Shown here in pieces: positions 7,893-16,600 of a stretch of DNA of 18,639 bases (its first letter is position 1; each line of letters starts with the position of its first letter). The notes under the pieces are model-generated. The model had not been told where the DNA came from. It did not search any database and worked only from the letters and a program-made list of their open reading frames with translations. This DNA comes from DASQFU01 sp035632955 (lineage in GTDB: Bacteria > Eisenbacteria > RBG-16-71-46). The position numbers were made by a program, and so were the translations under genes. Location: NCBI GenBank assembly GCA_035632955.1, contig DASQFU010000221.1, positions 1 to 18,639 of the forward strand, given 5' to 3'.

Positions 7893-8939
7893 CTACCGCT
7901 TTCGTGGGTTCCAGTGCAGCGTGTCGATCGGCAGCCCGAGCCCGTAAGAGCAGAGCTCGACCGTCTTTTTCTTCGGCACGGCGTTGTGGACCGCGAGCAG
8001 CCCGGTCGGGAATCGGGAGCCCAGGGCGGCGCTGGTCACGTCGATGCCGTCGGTGGTGGCGACGCCGGCGACCTTGAAGTTCTTGACGTAGCGGTGTGGA
8101 GGCTTGCGCTCGTAGACCTTGAAGTCGTCGCTCCCCTGGCTCGAGGCGATGAGGTAACCACGGCCGCCGGCGGCGAGGTAGAGGGTGAGACCCTCGACGT
8201 CCGCGGTGAGCCCGCTCGCGTCGCCGACCTTCGCCACGGGTGCGGGCTTCACGACCTGGCCCGGCTCCGCGCCGATCTTCCAGATGCCGGCGTCTTCCTC
8301 ACCAAAATAGGCGATTCCGGTTTCGTCGTCGCAGACGCAGCCCTCGGTCTGGCCGCCGAGGTCCCAGGTGCGGACGCGGCTCGCGGCCACCTTTCCGCCC
8401 TCGTCGCGGAGCCGGTACTGCCCGATCGTGCCGTTCTCGGCGGTGGAGAACGCGAAGAAGTTGCCGGAGCGCGCGCTGCGGTACAGGCACAAACCATAGT
8501 TGGCGCCGGTCGCGATCGCGCCGTCGTCGACCCGATGAAGTCGCCGGGTGTTGGGATCGACTCGGTACACTTCGATCGTCCGCAGCCTGCGGTCGTTGAA
8601 GGCGACGATGTCCACGCGCGCGCCGGCCAGCGGGAAACCGTAGCGGAGATCGATGTTGCCGGGCTTGCCGCGGACCGGCAGCACCTGAATGGTTCTACCC
8701 TGAAGGTCGTAGACGAACAGCTTTCCTGCGGTCTTGTCGGAGGTGATGACCGTGCTCAGCGCGCGTTCCTTGGGATGGACCCAGATGCACATGTCGTCCT
8801 GATCCTCGATCGCCGGATCCCGGAGCGTGGCTCGCACCGGAAGCGGCGCTCCGTGAGGAGAATCCGATGCGCCGGCCACCGGAACCAGAATCAGAGCCGC
8901 AAGCAACGCCCGGCGGAAACCGGAGGCTGTCACCCGCAT
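7893..8939 (-). CDS. Secreted beta-propeller phytase (3-phytase), short form
   Basis: The start at 8939 is chosen because GGGAG lies 9 nt upstream and because it gives a clean Sec signal peptide (MRVTASGFRR, then a hydrophobic core to about Ala24). An ATG at 8963 overlapping the upstream stop (ATGA) is the alternative. The 348 residues match the beta-propeller (BPP/alkaline) phytase family: DDMCIWVHP (48-56), GNIDLRYGF (94-102), GGQTEG with E199, the FGEED loop (212-216), DVEGLT (247-252, the D-x-E pair), SSQGSDDFKVY (266-276) and TDGIDVT (296-302). These enzymes are calcium-dependent and release phosphate from phytate outside the cytoplasm. It ends right after the propeller (WNPRKR), unlike its paralogue at 11729-13078. 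It is the last gene of its operon. Confidence 0.9.
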   Translation of the reverse strand: MRVTASGFRRALLAALILVPVAGASDSPHGAPLPVRATLRDPAIEDQDDMCIWVHPKERALSTVITSDKTAGKLFVYDLQGRTIQVLPVRGKPGNIDLRYGFPLAGARVDIVAFNDRRLRTIEVYRVDPNTRRLHRVDDGAIATGANYGLCLYRSARSGNFFAFSTAENGTIGQYRLRDEGGKVAASRVRTWDLGGQTEGCVCDDETGIAYFGEEDAGIWKIGAEPGQVVKPAPVAKVGDASGLTADVEGLTLYLAAGGRGYLIASSQGSDDFKVYERKPPHRYVKNFKVAGVATTDGIDVTSAALGSRFPTGLLAVHNAVPKKKTVELCSYGLGLPIDTLHWNPRKR

Positions 8940-8959
8940 CGCGAACTGCTCCCGAGCGA

Positions 8960-9382
8960 TCATCCCAGCTTCAAGGTCGCCAGGGCGCACAGACGCGCCT
9001 CGGTGCGCGACACGATCCATCCCTGGAGCCGAACGGTGGTTTCGAGCTCGAAATCGTGCTCGATTCGTCGCAGCAATCTCCGGCGCAGCGCGTTGGCGTC
9101 GGCCCGGAGGGCCGCAGGGCCACCTTCGAGACCTGCGGCGATCGCATCGACCAGAATCGGGGCGTCGGCCTCGGCCGGAATCGCTTCGAGATAGGCCGTG
9201 CCGATGACGCGCGCGCTCGCCGGGTGACGGAGAAGTCCGACCAGCTTGCCGGCAGGCGACGGCGGCCGCCCGGGAGGCGCGGAGAACGTCTCGAAGAACG
9301 CGTGCAGGGGCACGAGCGGGGTCGCGAACGCCGCGGCCAGGAGCAGGAACTCGCGGCGGCTCAAGTCGCGCGGAGCGTTCAC
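8960..9382 (-). CDS. Tat-signal small subunit, gluconate 2-dehydrogenase subunit 3-like
   Basis: The GTG at 9382 overlaps the stop of the GMC oxidoreductase gene as GTGA, so the two are translationally coupled. The 140-aa product begins with a twin-arginine signal: LSRREFLLLAAAFATPLVP (7-25). The remainder (LVGLLRHPASARVIGTAYL..., about 47-64, then helical, Arg/Leu-rich sequence) fits the short proteins paired with GMC-type dehydrogenases (gluconate_2-dh3-like). Known small subunits of this type stabilise the flavoprotein and carry it through the Tat pathway. The GMC partner has no signal peptide, which fits hitch-hiking export. Assignment rests on the signal motif, size and gene pairing more than on strong residue conservation. 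Confidence 0.65.
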   Translation of the reverse strand: MNAPRDLSRREFLLLAAAFATPLVPLHAFFETFSAPPGRPPSPAGKLVGLLRHPASARVIGTAYLEAIPAEADAPILVDAIAAGLEGGPAALRADANALRRRLLRRIEHDFELETTVRLQGWIVSRTEARLCALATLKLG

Positions 9383-11085
9383 GCCAGTCGCCCCTTCAGA
9401 TGATCGGCGAGCCTCATCGCGAGCGCGACGATGGTAATGGTCGGTGGGCCGGAGCCCGCCGTCGGAAACACCGAGCTGCCGGCGATGAACAGATTCTCGA
9501 TGCCATGGACCCGGCCGTTCCGGTCGACGACGCCGTGCTTGGCGTCGTCGCTCATGCGCGTCGTGCCGATGTGGTGGTAGCCGCCGGCGAGATCCTCGGG
9601 CCACGTGCGGCCGCCTTCGTCGAACGTGATCCGCACTCTGCCGAGACCGGCGCGACCGATCTCCGCGCCGAAGATCTCCATGGTACGGCGGACGCTGTGA
9701 TGATCGAGCGCGGTGAGCCGCCAATCGAGACGCACCCGGGGCATCCCGAGCTCGTCCCGTTCATCGCTCAATGTCACGCGACTGTCCGGATTCGGCGCAG
9801 GATCGATCCGGGTGCGGATTCGGACCTCTTTGATCGGAGCGCCGCGGGTCTTCGCATAAGCGCCGGCGACAATGTCTCCCATCAGCTCCGGGATCAACGC
9901 CTGCGCTTCGACCGGCGTCGAGCGCATGACCCGGCCGACGACCTCGGGGAACGGCACCGGCAGCGGAGCGCCGGGGATCAGGATCGACTGCCAACTCGCC
10001 AGGTCCGCGACGACGTTGGCGAGATGCCGGCCGAAATCGCCGAGACCTCCGCGCCCCCGCACCGCGTTCATGACCGCCTGAAGCTCTCGCACGTCGTTCG
10101 ATTCGAGCGCCTGCTCGAACGAGCCGACATAGGTCGGGCGGAACAGCATCTCGACGCCGACCAACTGCTCGGCGCGTTGCGCCTCCTTGGACAAGGACAG
10201 GTAGCCCTGGAGCTTTGCCTTGCCGACCGAGTGGTCGTCGTAGAGGCCGACACGCAGATGTGGGTTGGACGGCGCGAGGTACCCCGCAGTGAAGCGCGGA
10301 TGCTCGAGGAAAAAGCGTCCGACGACGTCGTTCTGGTTGCCGAGTCCCGCAGGCCATTGCCGATTCGACGCCAGTAGCAGCCTCGGATTCTCGATGCCGC
10401 CCGCGGCGAGGACGATCTGCCGGGCTGTGACGGAATAGCGCTGGCCGCCCAGGGTGGCGACGTGGACTCGAGTGACGAGCGTTCCGTTTTCGCTGGTCTC
10501 GATTTCCGTGACATTGGCGCCGAGATGGACCGCCACGTTCGCGATCGACGCCAGCTCCGAGCGGTGCGCGACGCGAAAGCTCCGCGACTCGCGCCCGACG
10601 AGCTGGGCGATGCGAGTGACGAAGCGCTGGCCCACGAGCGGCAACGGCTTATGGGAGTCCTTCTCCTGCCAGGCCTCCAGCGTCCACAGCTTGGAGGGCA
10701 CGCGGCACTCGATCCGCGCGCGCTCGTAATAGGGTTCCAGATCCTGCAGTCCGATCGGCCAACCACTGTTCGGGACCCAGGATCTTGCTTCGAGGTCCTC
10801 GGCCGCCATCGGACGGCAATGCCCGCCCCAGTGGTTGGTCGTGCCTCCCAGCCAGCGCAGCCGCGCGGTGTCGAGCGGAAAGTACGGAAGCCCTACGATC
10901 TCGCCTTCGGCGAGTGCCTGCGTGCGAGGATCGTATTCGTCGAGTCCGCTCTCCAGCACGACGACCTTGATCGAGGTGCTGGCGAACCGGCGCGCGAGCG
11001 TGATCCCGGCGGCGCCCGAGCCGACGATGCAGAGATCGAACTCGAGACGGCTGCCGGAAGGGATGCTGGATGCGTCGACCCGCAT
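9379..11085 (-). CDS. GMC-family FAD-dependent oxidoreductase
   Basis: A 568-aa flavoprotein starting at the ATG at 11085, 2 nt after the RDD gene's stop. The N-terminal FAD dinucleotide site is FDLCIVGSGAAG (16-27), with ESG at 45-47. GGTTNHWGGHCRP (80-92) is the GMC/gluconate-dehydrogenase-type FAD loop. AAGGIENPRLLL (227-238) is also typical. The C-terminal catalytic region has GGYHHIGTTRM (501-511, with the catalytic His), then NLFIAGSSVFPTAGSGPPT (531-549) before the last helix. Members oxidise alcohol groups of sugars and polyols, passing electrons to quinone, cytochrome or oxygen. No signal peptide is present; the coupled Tat-signal partner downstream probably exports it. Placement between two phytase genes hints at an inositol or inositol-phosphate substrate, which is inference only. 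No cytochrome c gene is adjacent. Confidence 0.88.
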   Translation of the reverse strand: MRVDASSIPSGSRLEFDLCIVGSGAAGITLARRFASTSIKVVVLESGLDEYDPRTQALAEGEIVGLPYFPLDTARLRWLGGTTNHWGGHCRPMAAEDLEARSWVPNSGWPIGLQDLEPYYERARIECRVPSKLWTLEAWQEKDSHKPLPLVGQRFVTRIAQLVGRESRSFRVAHRSELASIANVAVHLGANVTEIETSENGTLVTRVHVATLGGQRYSVTARQIVLAAGGIENPRLLLASNRQWPAGLGNQNDVVGRFFLEHPRFTAGYLAPSNPHLRVGLYDDHSVGKAKLQGYLSLSKEAQRAEQLVGVEMLFRPTYVGSFEQALESNDVRELQAVMNAVRGRGGLGDFGRHLANVVADLASWQSILIPGAPLPVPFPEVVGRVMRSTPVEAQALIPELMGDIVAGAYAKTRGAPIKEVRIRTRIDPAPNPDSRVTLSDERDELGMPRVRLDWRLTALDHHSVRRTMEIFGAEIGRAGLGRVRITFDEGGRTWPEDLAGGYHHIGTTRMSDDAKHGVVDRNGRVHGIENLFIAGSSVFPTAGSGPPTITIVALAMRLADHLKGRLA

Positions 11086-11087
11086 GG

Positions 11088-11702
11088 TCAGGAAGCGACG
11101 GGCGGCATGACGCGATCGGGGCGGGTCACGACGCTGCCGGCGAGCCGGTCGTGCAAGCCCTGCCGCATCGGGCTTCGCATCGTCGTGATCAGGAGAATCG
11201 CATACCAGACGAGCAGGATCGGACCGAACGCCGGCCGCAGTCCCGGCATCGCCGTGGCGCCCAGCGCGCCCAGCGACAGAGGTCCGAGGAGCAGCAGCCA
11301 GCGAACCGCGGCCTGGCCGAAGCTCAGCGTGCGCTGGTCGCGAGCTGCGCCGACTCGAACGCCGAGCAGACGCTGGCCAAGCGTCGCCGAGCTTCGGGTC
11401 CACGAGCCGATGAAGTAGAGGGCGCCGAGCGCCAAGCTCGCGACTCCGGCGAGCAGCGCGCCGGCTGGATCGACGGTGATCAGGGCTCCGCCCGTGTCCG
11501 CGAGCGGCTGAAAGCGAACGATCGGTCCGCGTACCAGGCCGAGCGTGAACGAGGCGACATAGATGAGAGCCGTGAGGAGCACGGCGTCTGCGAGGTAGGC
11601 GGTCAACCGCCGCAGTAGACCTGCAGGGGCCTGGGCCGATCCGGGACGAGCGACGAAGGTTCTCGCCGCAGGCCCGGGGTCGCGATCGTTGGCGTGGGAC
11701 AC
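11088..11702 (-). CDS. RDD-family membrane protein
   Basis: The GTG at 11702 (204 aa) has AAGG 9 nt upstream. A TTG at 11732 overlapping the phytase stop (TTGA) and a GTG at 11720 are alternatives. RDD features: RRLTAYLADAVLL (31-43) with Arg and Asp in the first helix, TLGQRLLGVRV (107-117) and QGLHDRLAGSVV (181-192). Hydrophobic segments lie at about 38-57, 80-99, 130-150 and 158-175. RDD proteins are small integral membrane proteins of mostly unknown function; some have been proposed as ion antiporters. The gene sits within the phytase/GMC operon, 26 nt after one gene and 2 nt before the next. A transport or assembly role for the module is possible but unproven. Confidence 0.8.
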   Translation of the reverse strand: MSHANDRDPGPAARTFVARPGSAQAPAGLLRRLTAYLADAVLLTALIYVASFTLGLVRGPIVRFQPLADTGGALITVDPAGALLAGVASLALGALYFIGSWTRSSATLGQRLLGVRVGAARDQRTLSFGQAAVRWLLLLGPLSLGALGATAMPGLRPAFGPILLVWYAILLITTMRSPMRQGLHDRLAGSVVTRPDRVMPPVAS

Positions 11703-11728
11703 GGCAGCGTACCTTGCCACACGAGCGT

Positions 11729-13078
11729 TCAACGCACCACTATGGCTCGGCTGGTGAACGACGTCGATCCCTGCGTCAGTCGGATGAGATAGCTCCCCGC
11801 GCGCATCGCCACGTCCTCGGGCACGACGACCTTGTGGCTACCCTGTCCGATCGCCTCGACCCGAGTCGACCAGAGCCTGCGGCCGGCGAGATCGAAGAGC
11901 TCGAGGAATGCGGGCCGTGCATCGCGCAGCGAGAACGAGATCGCCAGCCGCTGCCGCGCCGGATTCGGTTGCGCGCGCAGGTGGTGCAGAACAACCCCGG
12001 CGTCGCCAAGAGGAGCATCGGCCGTGGGCTCGCCGCCACGAGGATTCCAGTACGACGTGTCGATCTGAAGCTGCAGATCCTCGTACGCGCAGACCTCGAC
12101 CATGTCGAGGCTCGATCTTCCGTTGTGGGCCACGAAAATGCCGTTCGGAAACTCCGGCCCCAAGGAAACGTTGGTCACGTCGATTCCGTCGGTATTTCGG
12201 ACTCCGATCACCTCGAAGGTACCGACATAGGAATGTGGGGCCTGGCGGTTGTACACCTTGAAGTCGTCGCTTCCCTGACTCGAGGCGAGGAGATAACCGC
12301 CGCCGCCGGCAGCGTAATAGATCGTCAGGCCTTCGACGTCCGCGACCAGGCCGGAATCGCCGACGGCCGCCACCAGAGTGCCTGTCGTGTCTCCCGGTTC
12401 GGCGAGGAACTTCCAAATGCCGACGGTTTCCTCCCCGAAATACACCGTTCCGTTTTCGTCGTCGCAGACGCAGCCCTCGGTCCGGCCGCCGAGCTGCCAC
12501 GAGCGCACCCGCGTCGACGTCACCTGTCCAGCCTGGTCCTGGAGCACGTGCTGCTCGACGCCGCCGCTCTCGGCGGTCGTGAACACGTAGTAGCTTCCCG
12601 AGACCGGGCTCTTGTAGAGGCACGAACCGTACGAGTCGCGCGTGATCAGGGCGCCGTTGTCGACCCGCGTGAGTTGCCGCGTCCCGGGGTCGACCTGATA
12701 CACGAAGATTCGTCTCGTGTCGCGGTTGTTGACCACAACGATGTCGACGAAGCCGCCGGCGATCGGGAAATGGTAGCGGACGTCGATGTTGCCGGGTTGT
12801 CCGACGATCGGAATCGTCTGGAGCCGAACGCCCTGGAGATCATAGACGAACAGTTTCTTGGCCCCCTTGTCCGAGGCGATGACCGTGCTGAGCGACCGAT
12901 CCGTGGGGTGGATCCAAATGCACATATCGTCCTGGTCCACGACGTTGGTTGTGTCGCCCAAAGTGACCTCGGATGTAACGACTGTTTGGGCGAGAGCGCC
13001 CGGCACAGAGCCGGCCAGCAATGCCACGAAACCAGCAAACATCATGAACGCGCGCCTAACTGAGGTCTTGAATGACAT
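11729..13078 (-). CDS. Secreted beta-propeller phytase with C-terminal sorting domain
   Basis: Start at the ATG at 13078 (449 aa), chosen because it gives a clean signal peptide (MSFKTSVRRAF, hydrophobic core, cleavage near ALA-Q at 30/31). No good Shine-Dalgarno is visible, and the frame extends to 13150. Residues about 36-347 are a beta-propeller phytase: DDMCIWIHP (50-58), GNIDVRYHF (96-104), GRTEG with E201, FGEE (214-217), DVEGLTIYYAAGGGGYLLASSQGS (247-270 region) and TDGIDVT (296-302). After a short linker, residues about 364-449 form a FlgD-Ig/type IX-like sorting domain: AQPNPARQRLAISFSL, LELFDLAGRRLW, AGSYLIRL. The enzyme likely dephosphorylates phytate at the cell surface or outside. 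It is the first gene of the operon and clearly paralogous to the phytase at 7893-8939. Confidence 0.92.
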   Translation of the reverse strand: MSFKTSVRRAFMMFAGFVALLAGSVPGALAQTVVTSEVTLGDTTNVVDQDDMCIWIHPTDRSLSTVIASDKGAKKLFVYDLQGVRLQTIPIVGQPGNIDVRYHFPIAGGFVDIVVVNNRDTRRIFVYQVDPGTRQLTRVDNGALITRDSYGSCLYKSPVSGSYYVFTTAESGGVEQHVLQDQAGQVTSTRVRSWQLGGRTEGCVCDDENGTVYFGEETVGIWKFLAEPGDTTGTLVAAVGDSGLVADVEGLTIYYAAGGGGYLLASSQGSDDFKVYNRQAPHSYVGTFEVIGVRNTDGIDVTNVSLGPEFPNGIFVAHNGRSSLDMVEVCAYEDLQLQIDTSYWNPRGGEPTADAPLGDAGVVLHHLRAQPNPARQRLAISFSLRDARPAFLELFDLAGRRLWSTRVEAIGQGSHKVVVPEDVAMRAGSYLIRLTQGSTSFTSRAIVVR

Positions 13079-13161
13079 GGCGGTCGAGTTGGTCCGGGAA
13101 GGAGGGATGAGAGTGGGAACGCGCCATTCCGGCGCGTCATGCTTCGTCAACAGCGCGTTAT

Positions 13162-13191
13162 ATTGTCCGTCGCCCGCCGACGCGAAGTCAA
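13162..13191 (-). promoter_or_regulatory. Candidate promoter of the phytase/GMC operon
   Basis: On the minus strand TTGACT (13191-13186, 5 of 6 to the sigma70 -35) is followed after 18 nt by GACAAT (13167-13162, 4 of 6). TATAAC just beyond is an alternative -10 but badly spaced. This is an AT-richer island about 80 nt upstream of the first phytase gene. Confidence 0.4.
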
Positions 13192-13200
13192 TATTCGCGT
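13180..13200. promoter_or_regulatory. Inverted repeat overlapping the -35 (possible operator)
   Basis: ACGCGAA (13180-13186) and TTCGCGT (13194-13200) are perfect inverted repeats separated by 7 nt (GTCAATA). The spacing puts the two half-sites about one helical turn or slightly more apart, as for a dimeric regulator. The site covers the proposed -35 element, so binding would be expected to repress. Confidence 0.4.
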
Positions 13201-13341
13201 GTCGAGCGAGGTGATATTTCGTCGCCCGCTTGACGTCACGCCCTCGTTCGCCACGCGTATTGCCCGAAGGATGTCAATGCGCAACGATCGGCGGCGTCAG
13301 ATCTGCTCGCAAACTCAACCGTCTTCCGCCCAGGAGCGTCC

Positions 13342-13593
13342 ATGTACAAGACCAAGCCGTGCACCGAATGCGAGATGCCCGCGCCGGGCACTCCACTCAA
13401 GATCCTGGTTCTCAATGCCTCGCTCAAGCACGGGCTCGAGGTTTCGAACACCGAGGAGGTCGCCGAGCCTGTGCTCGAGAACATGAAGGAGCATCGCGTG
13501 GCGTCCGAGATCATCCGCCTTGCGGATTGCAATCTCCAGCTCCTCAAGCTAAATCCGCTGGTCCCTCAGGCTGCGTCCGCCACACACGCCTGA
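13342..13593 (+). pseudogene. Truncated flavodoxin-like / NADPH-dependent FMN reductase fragment
   Basis: An 83-codon frame with a good ribosome site (AGGAG at 13332-13336, 5 nt before ATG). Residues 19-62 match the first beta-alpha-beta of flavodoxin-like FMN reductases: KILVLNASLKHG (20-31, phosphate-binding loop region), SNTEEVAEPVL and ASEIIRLADCN. Family members are usually around 180-200 aa, so the fold is missing its second half. After residue about 63 the sequence (LQLLKLNPLVPQAASATHA) no longer resembles the family, and neither other forward frame restores it. The N-terminus carries two Cys (CTEC, 7-10). It ends 13 nt from the convergent metH stop. I read it as a gene remnant broken by deletion; a short functional protein is less likely. 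Confidence 0.6.
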
Positions 13594-13606
13594 TGCAGGG
13601 ACGCCC

Positions 13607-16600
13607 TCAGACCTTGACCATGTAGTACATCGCCGCGGGGTGGTGGACGACGATCGCGCTGGTCGAGGCTTCGGGCACGAGCTGGTAAGCGCTAGTCAGC
13701 GTCACCGCGATCCGTGATTCGGGGTCGAGGAGCTTGAAGAGCTTCGCTTGATCGGCCAGGTCGGGGCACGCGCTGTAGCCGAACGAGTAGCGCTTGCCGC
13801 GCTCCTGGTCGAGCCGCAGCTCCTGGCGAATCCGGCGATGCTGCCACTCGGCGAGCCCTTCGGCCGCCGAGACCGCGAGCCCGTGGACGAACAACGCCTT
13901 CGCGTACTCGCCCTCCGTGTTGAGCGTGTTGCTGAGCTCGTCGGCGTGCGGGCCGACGGTCACGATCTGGAAGCCGACCACGTCGAGCTTGCTGCTCTCG
14001 ACTGGCTGGAAATAGTCGGAGAGACAAAGTCCTTCCCGGTCCGTCTGGCGCGGAAAGGTGAAGCGCACGAGCTCTTCGAGCTTGCCGCGCGCAGCCAGCG
14101 ACCCGGCCGCGAAAGCCGCCGGATCGTAGACGATCAGATCCTGCCCCTCGCTCTGGCAGGGGAAGAAGCCGTAGCACGACCTGGGCTCGAGCCAGCCCTG
14201 CTCGCGCGCTTCGCGCTGGAGCGCTAAACGGCGAGGCTCGAAGTCCTCCCGCACCAGCTTGTCGAACGTCTCGCCGGTTCCCCGCGCTCCCCAATGCAGG
14301 CGGTAGAGGGTCTTGAGATCCATACCCGCGAACATTTCTTCCCACGAGATCTCGGCCGGTTCGGCGGCCCGCGCGCCCCAGAACGGCGGCGCAGGAATCG
14401 CCACGTCCCTCGGCACCGTGACCTTGAAATCGCGCTGCGTCGCCGCCGACTGCTCGGCGCGCGCCTCCAGGTCGGCCGCCTTGGTCTTGAACTCGAACGC
14501 CTCGCGCCGGTTCTTCTCGACCCACTCGCCGCGCTGCGCCGGATCGGCCAGCGCGTTGACGGTGTCGAGCCCCTCGAACGCGTCCTTGCAGTAGAACACT
14601 CCGGGCTCGTAGAAGATCTCGCCGTCCACGAGTGCGGCGCGCCGGCCAAAGTTGCGGTTGATGGCGGCGCCGCCGATCAGCACCGGGTAGCGCAGGCCGG
14701 CGCGATGGAGCTCGGTGACGCACACCGGCATCTGCTTGCTGGTCGAGACCAGCAAAGCCGAGAGGCCGATCGCGGTCGCATCGACTTCCTTGGCCTTCTC
14801 GATGATGGTCGTGACCGGAACCTGCTTGCCGAGATCGAAGACCGTGTAGCCGTTGTTGCTGAGGATCGTCTTGACCAGGTTCTTGCCGATGTCGTGCACG
14901 TCGCCGAACACCGTCGCGAGTACGACCCGACCCTTCGAGACGTCCACATTCTTCTCGAGGTAGTTCTCGAGCCGCGCCACGGCCTTCTTCATCACTTCGG
15001 CGCTCTGCAGAACGAACGGCAGGATCAGCTCGCCGGCGCCGAACTTGTCGCCGACTTCCTTCATCGCCGGCAGCAGCACGGTGTTGAGCACCGCGACCGG
15101 GTCCACCCCGGACACCGCCTGGTCGATCAACGCCTCGATGCCGGCCGGCTTGCGGTGGAGGATCTGGTAGTGAATGCGCTGCTCCACAGTCATCATGGCT
15201 TCTTCGGCTTCCTCCTGCTTCGCGCGCGTGTCGGCGGTCCGCCCCTCGAAGTGCGTGATGAACCGCTCCAGCGCCTGAGGATCGCGATTGAGGATCAGAT
15301 CCTCGGCCAACCGCCGATCCTCGGCGCCGATCTCGGCGTAGGGCAGCACTTCGGCAGCGTTGACGATCGCCATGTCGAGACCGGCCTGAACGCAGTGATA
15401 GAGGAACACCGAGTTCAACACCGCACGCGCTTCCTTCGAGAGCCCGAACGAGACATTGGAGACGCCGAGGCTGGTGCACACGCCCGGCAGCGCGGCCTTG
15501 ATGCGCCGGATGCCTGCGATCGTATCGATGCCGGAGTTCAGGAACTCCTCGTCACCGGTCGCGAGCGTGAAGGTGAGCGCGTCGAAGATCAGCCGCTCGG
15601 GCGCGAGACCATACTCGCGGGTGACGATGTCGTGAATGCGCCGGGCGACCTCGAGCTTGCGGTCGGCGCTCTTGGCCATGCCCTGCTCGTCGATCGTCAG
15701 CGCGATCACGGCCGCGCCGTAGCGCATCACCAGCGGCATCACCGCGTCGACGCGCTCGCGCCCGTTTTCGAGGTTGATCGAGTTGACGATCGCGCTGCCG
15801 GGATAGGCCTTGAGCGCGGCTTCGATCACGGGGGCTTCGGTCGAGTCGATGCACAGCGGCGCTTCGACCGCCAAGGCGAGCTTCTTCACCAGCCGCCGCA
15901 TCTGGTCGGCTTCGTCCGTGCGCTCGGTCAGCGCGAGGCACACGTCCAGAGTGTGCGCACCGCCCTCGACCTGCGAGCGTGCGATCGGGATCAGCTCCTC
16001 GAGCCGGTTCTCGAGCACCAGACCCTTCACCTTGCGCGACCCCTGCGTGTTGAGGCGCTCGCCGATCAGCATCGGCGGCGGCTCCTGGCGCAGGGTCGTG
16101 GCGCTGATGCCGCTCGAGACCATCCATGGACCGCGCCCCGGGCGCGCGGCAGGCGCACGGCGTCCGACCGCCGACACCAGCGCCCGGATCGTCTCCGGCG
16201 TCGTCCCGCAGCAGCCACCGACGATGTTCACGCCGTGCTCGACGACGAACTCGTGCAGGATCTCCGCCATCGGCTCGGGCCGCATCGGATACACCGCGCG
16301 CCCGCCGTCGTTGATCGGCAGCCCCGCGTTCGGAATACAATGCAGGAACGTGCTCGCGTTCTGACCCAGGTAGCGGATGCTGTCGCGCATCAGGTCCGGC
16401 CCGGTCGAGCAGTTGAGCCCGATGATCTCGACGCGCAGCGCTTCGAGGGTGGCGAGCGCTCCGCGGATGTCGGTGCCGAGCAGCATCCGCCCGCTCGGGT
16501 CGAGCGTGACCGAGGATTGCAGCGGCACCGAGCGGCCGGCGCGCTCGAACGCGAGTCGCGCGCCCAGGATTTGCGCTTTCATCTCGAGCATGTCCTGGCA

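Larger units (their letters stand above)
13079..13341. other. Divergent intergenic region
   Basis: 263 nt between the start of the minus-strand phytase operon and the plus-strand flavodoxin fragment. Besides the promoter and inverted repeat described separately, it holds TTGACG at 13230-13235 overlapping a TGACGTCA palindrome (13231-13238). No well-spaced -10 follows on the plus strand. Confidence 0.5.

Noticed and set aside
7440..9194. Plus-strand open frame of 584 codons across the short phytase
   Set aside because: Antisense to a well-supported phytase, and it spans an intergenic region; repetitive composition marks it as a shadow.
13230..13263. Plus-strand promoter for the flavodoxin fragment (TTGACG...TATTGC)
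   Set aside because: The spacing is about 22 nt, too long for a sigma70 promoter.
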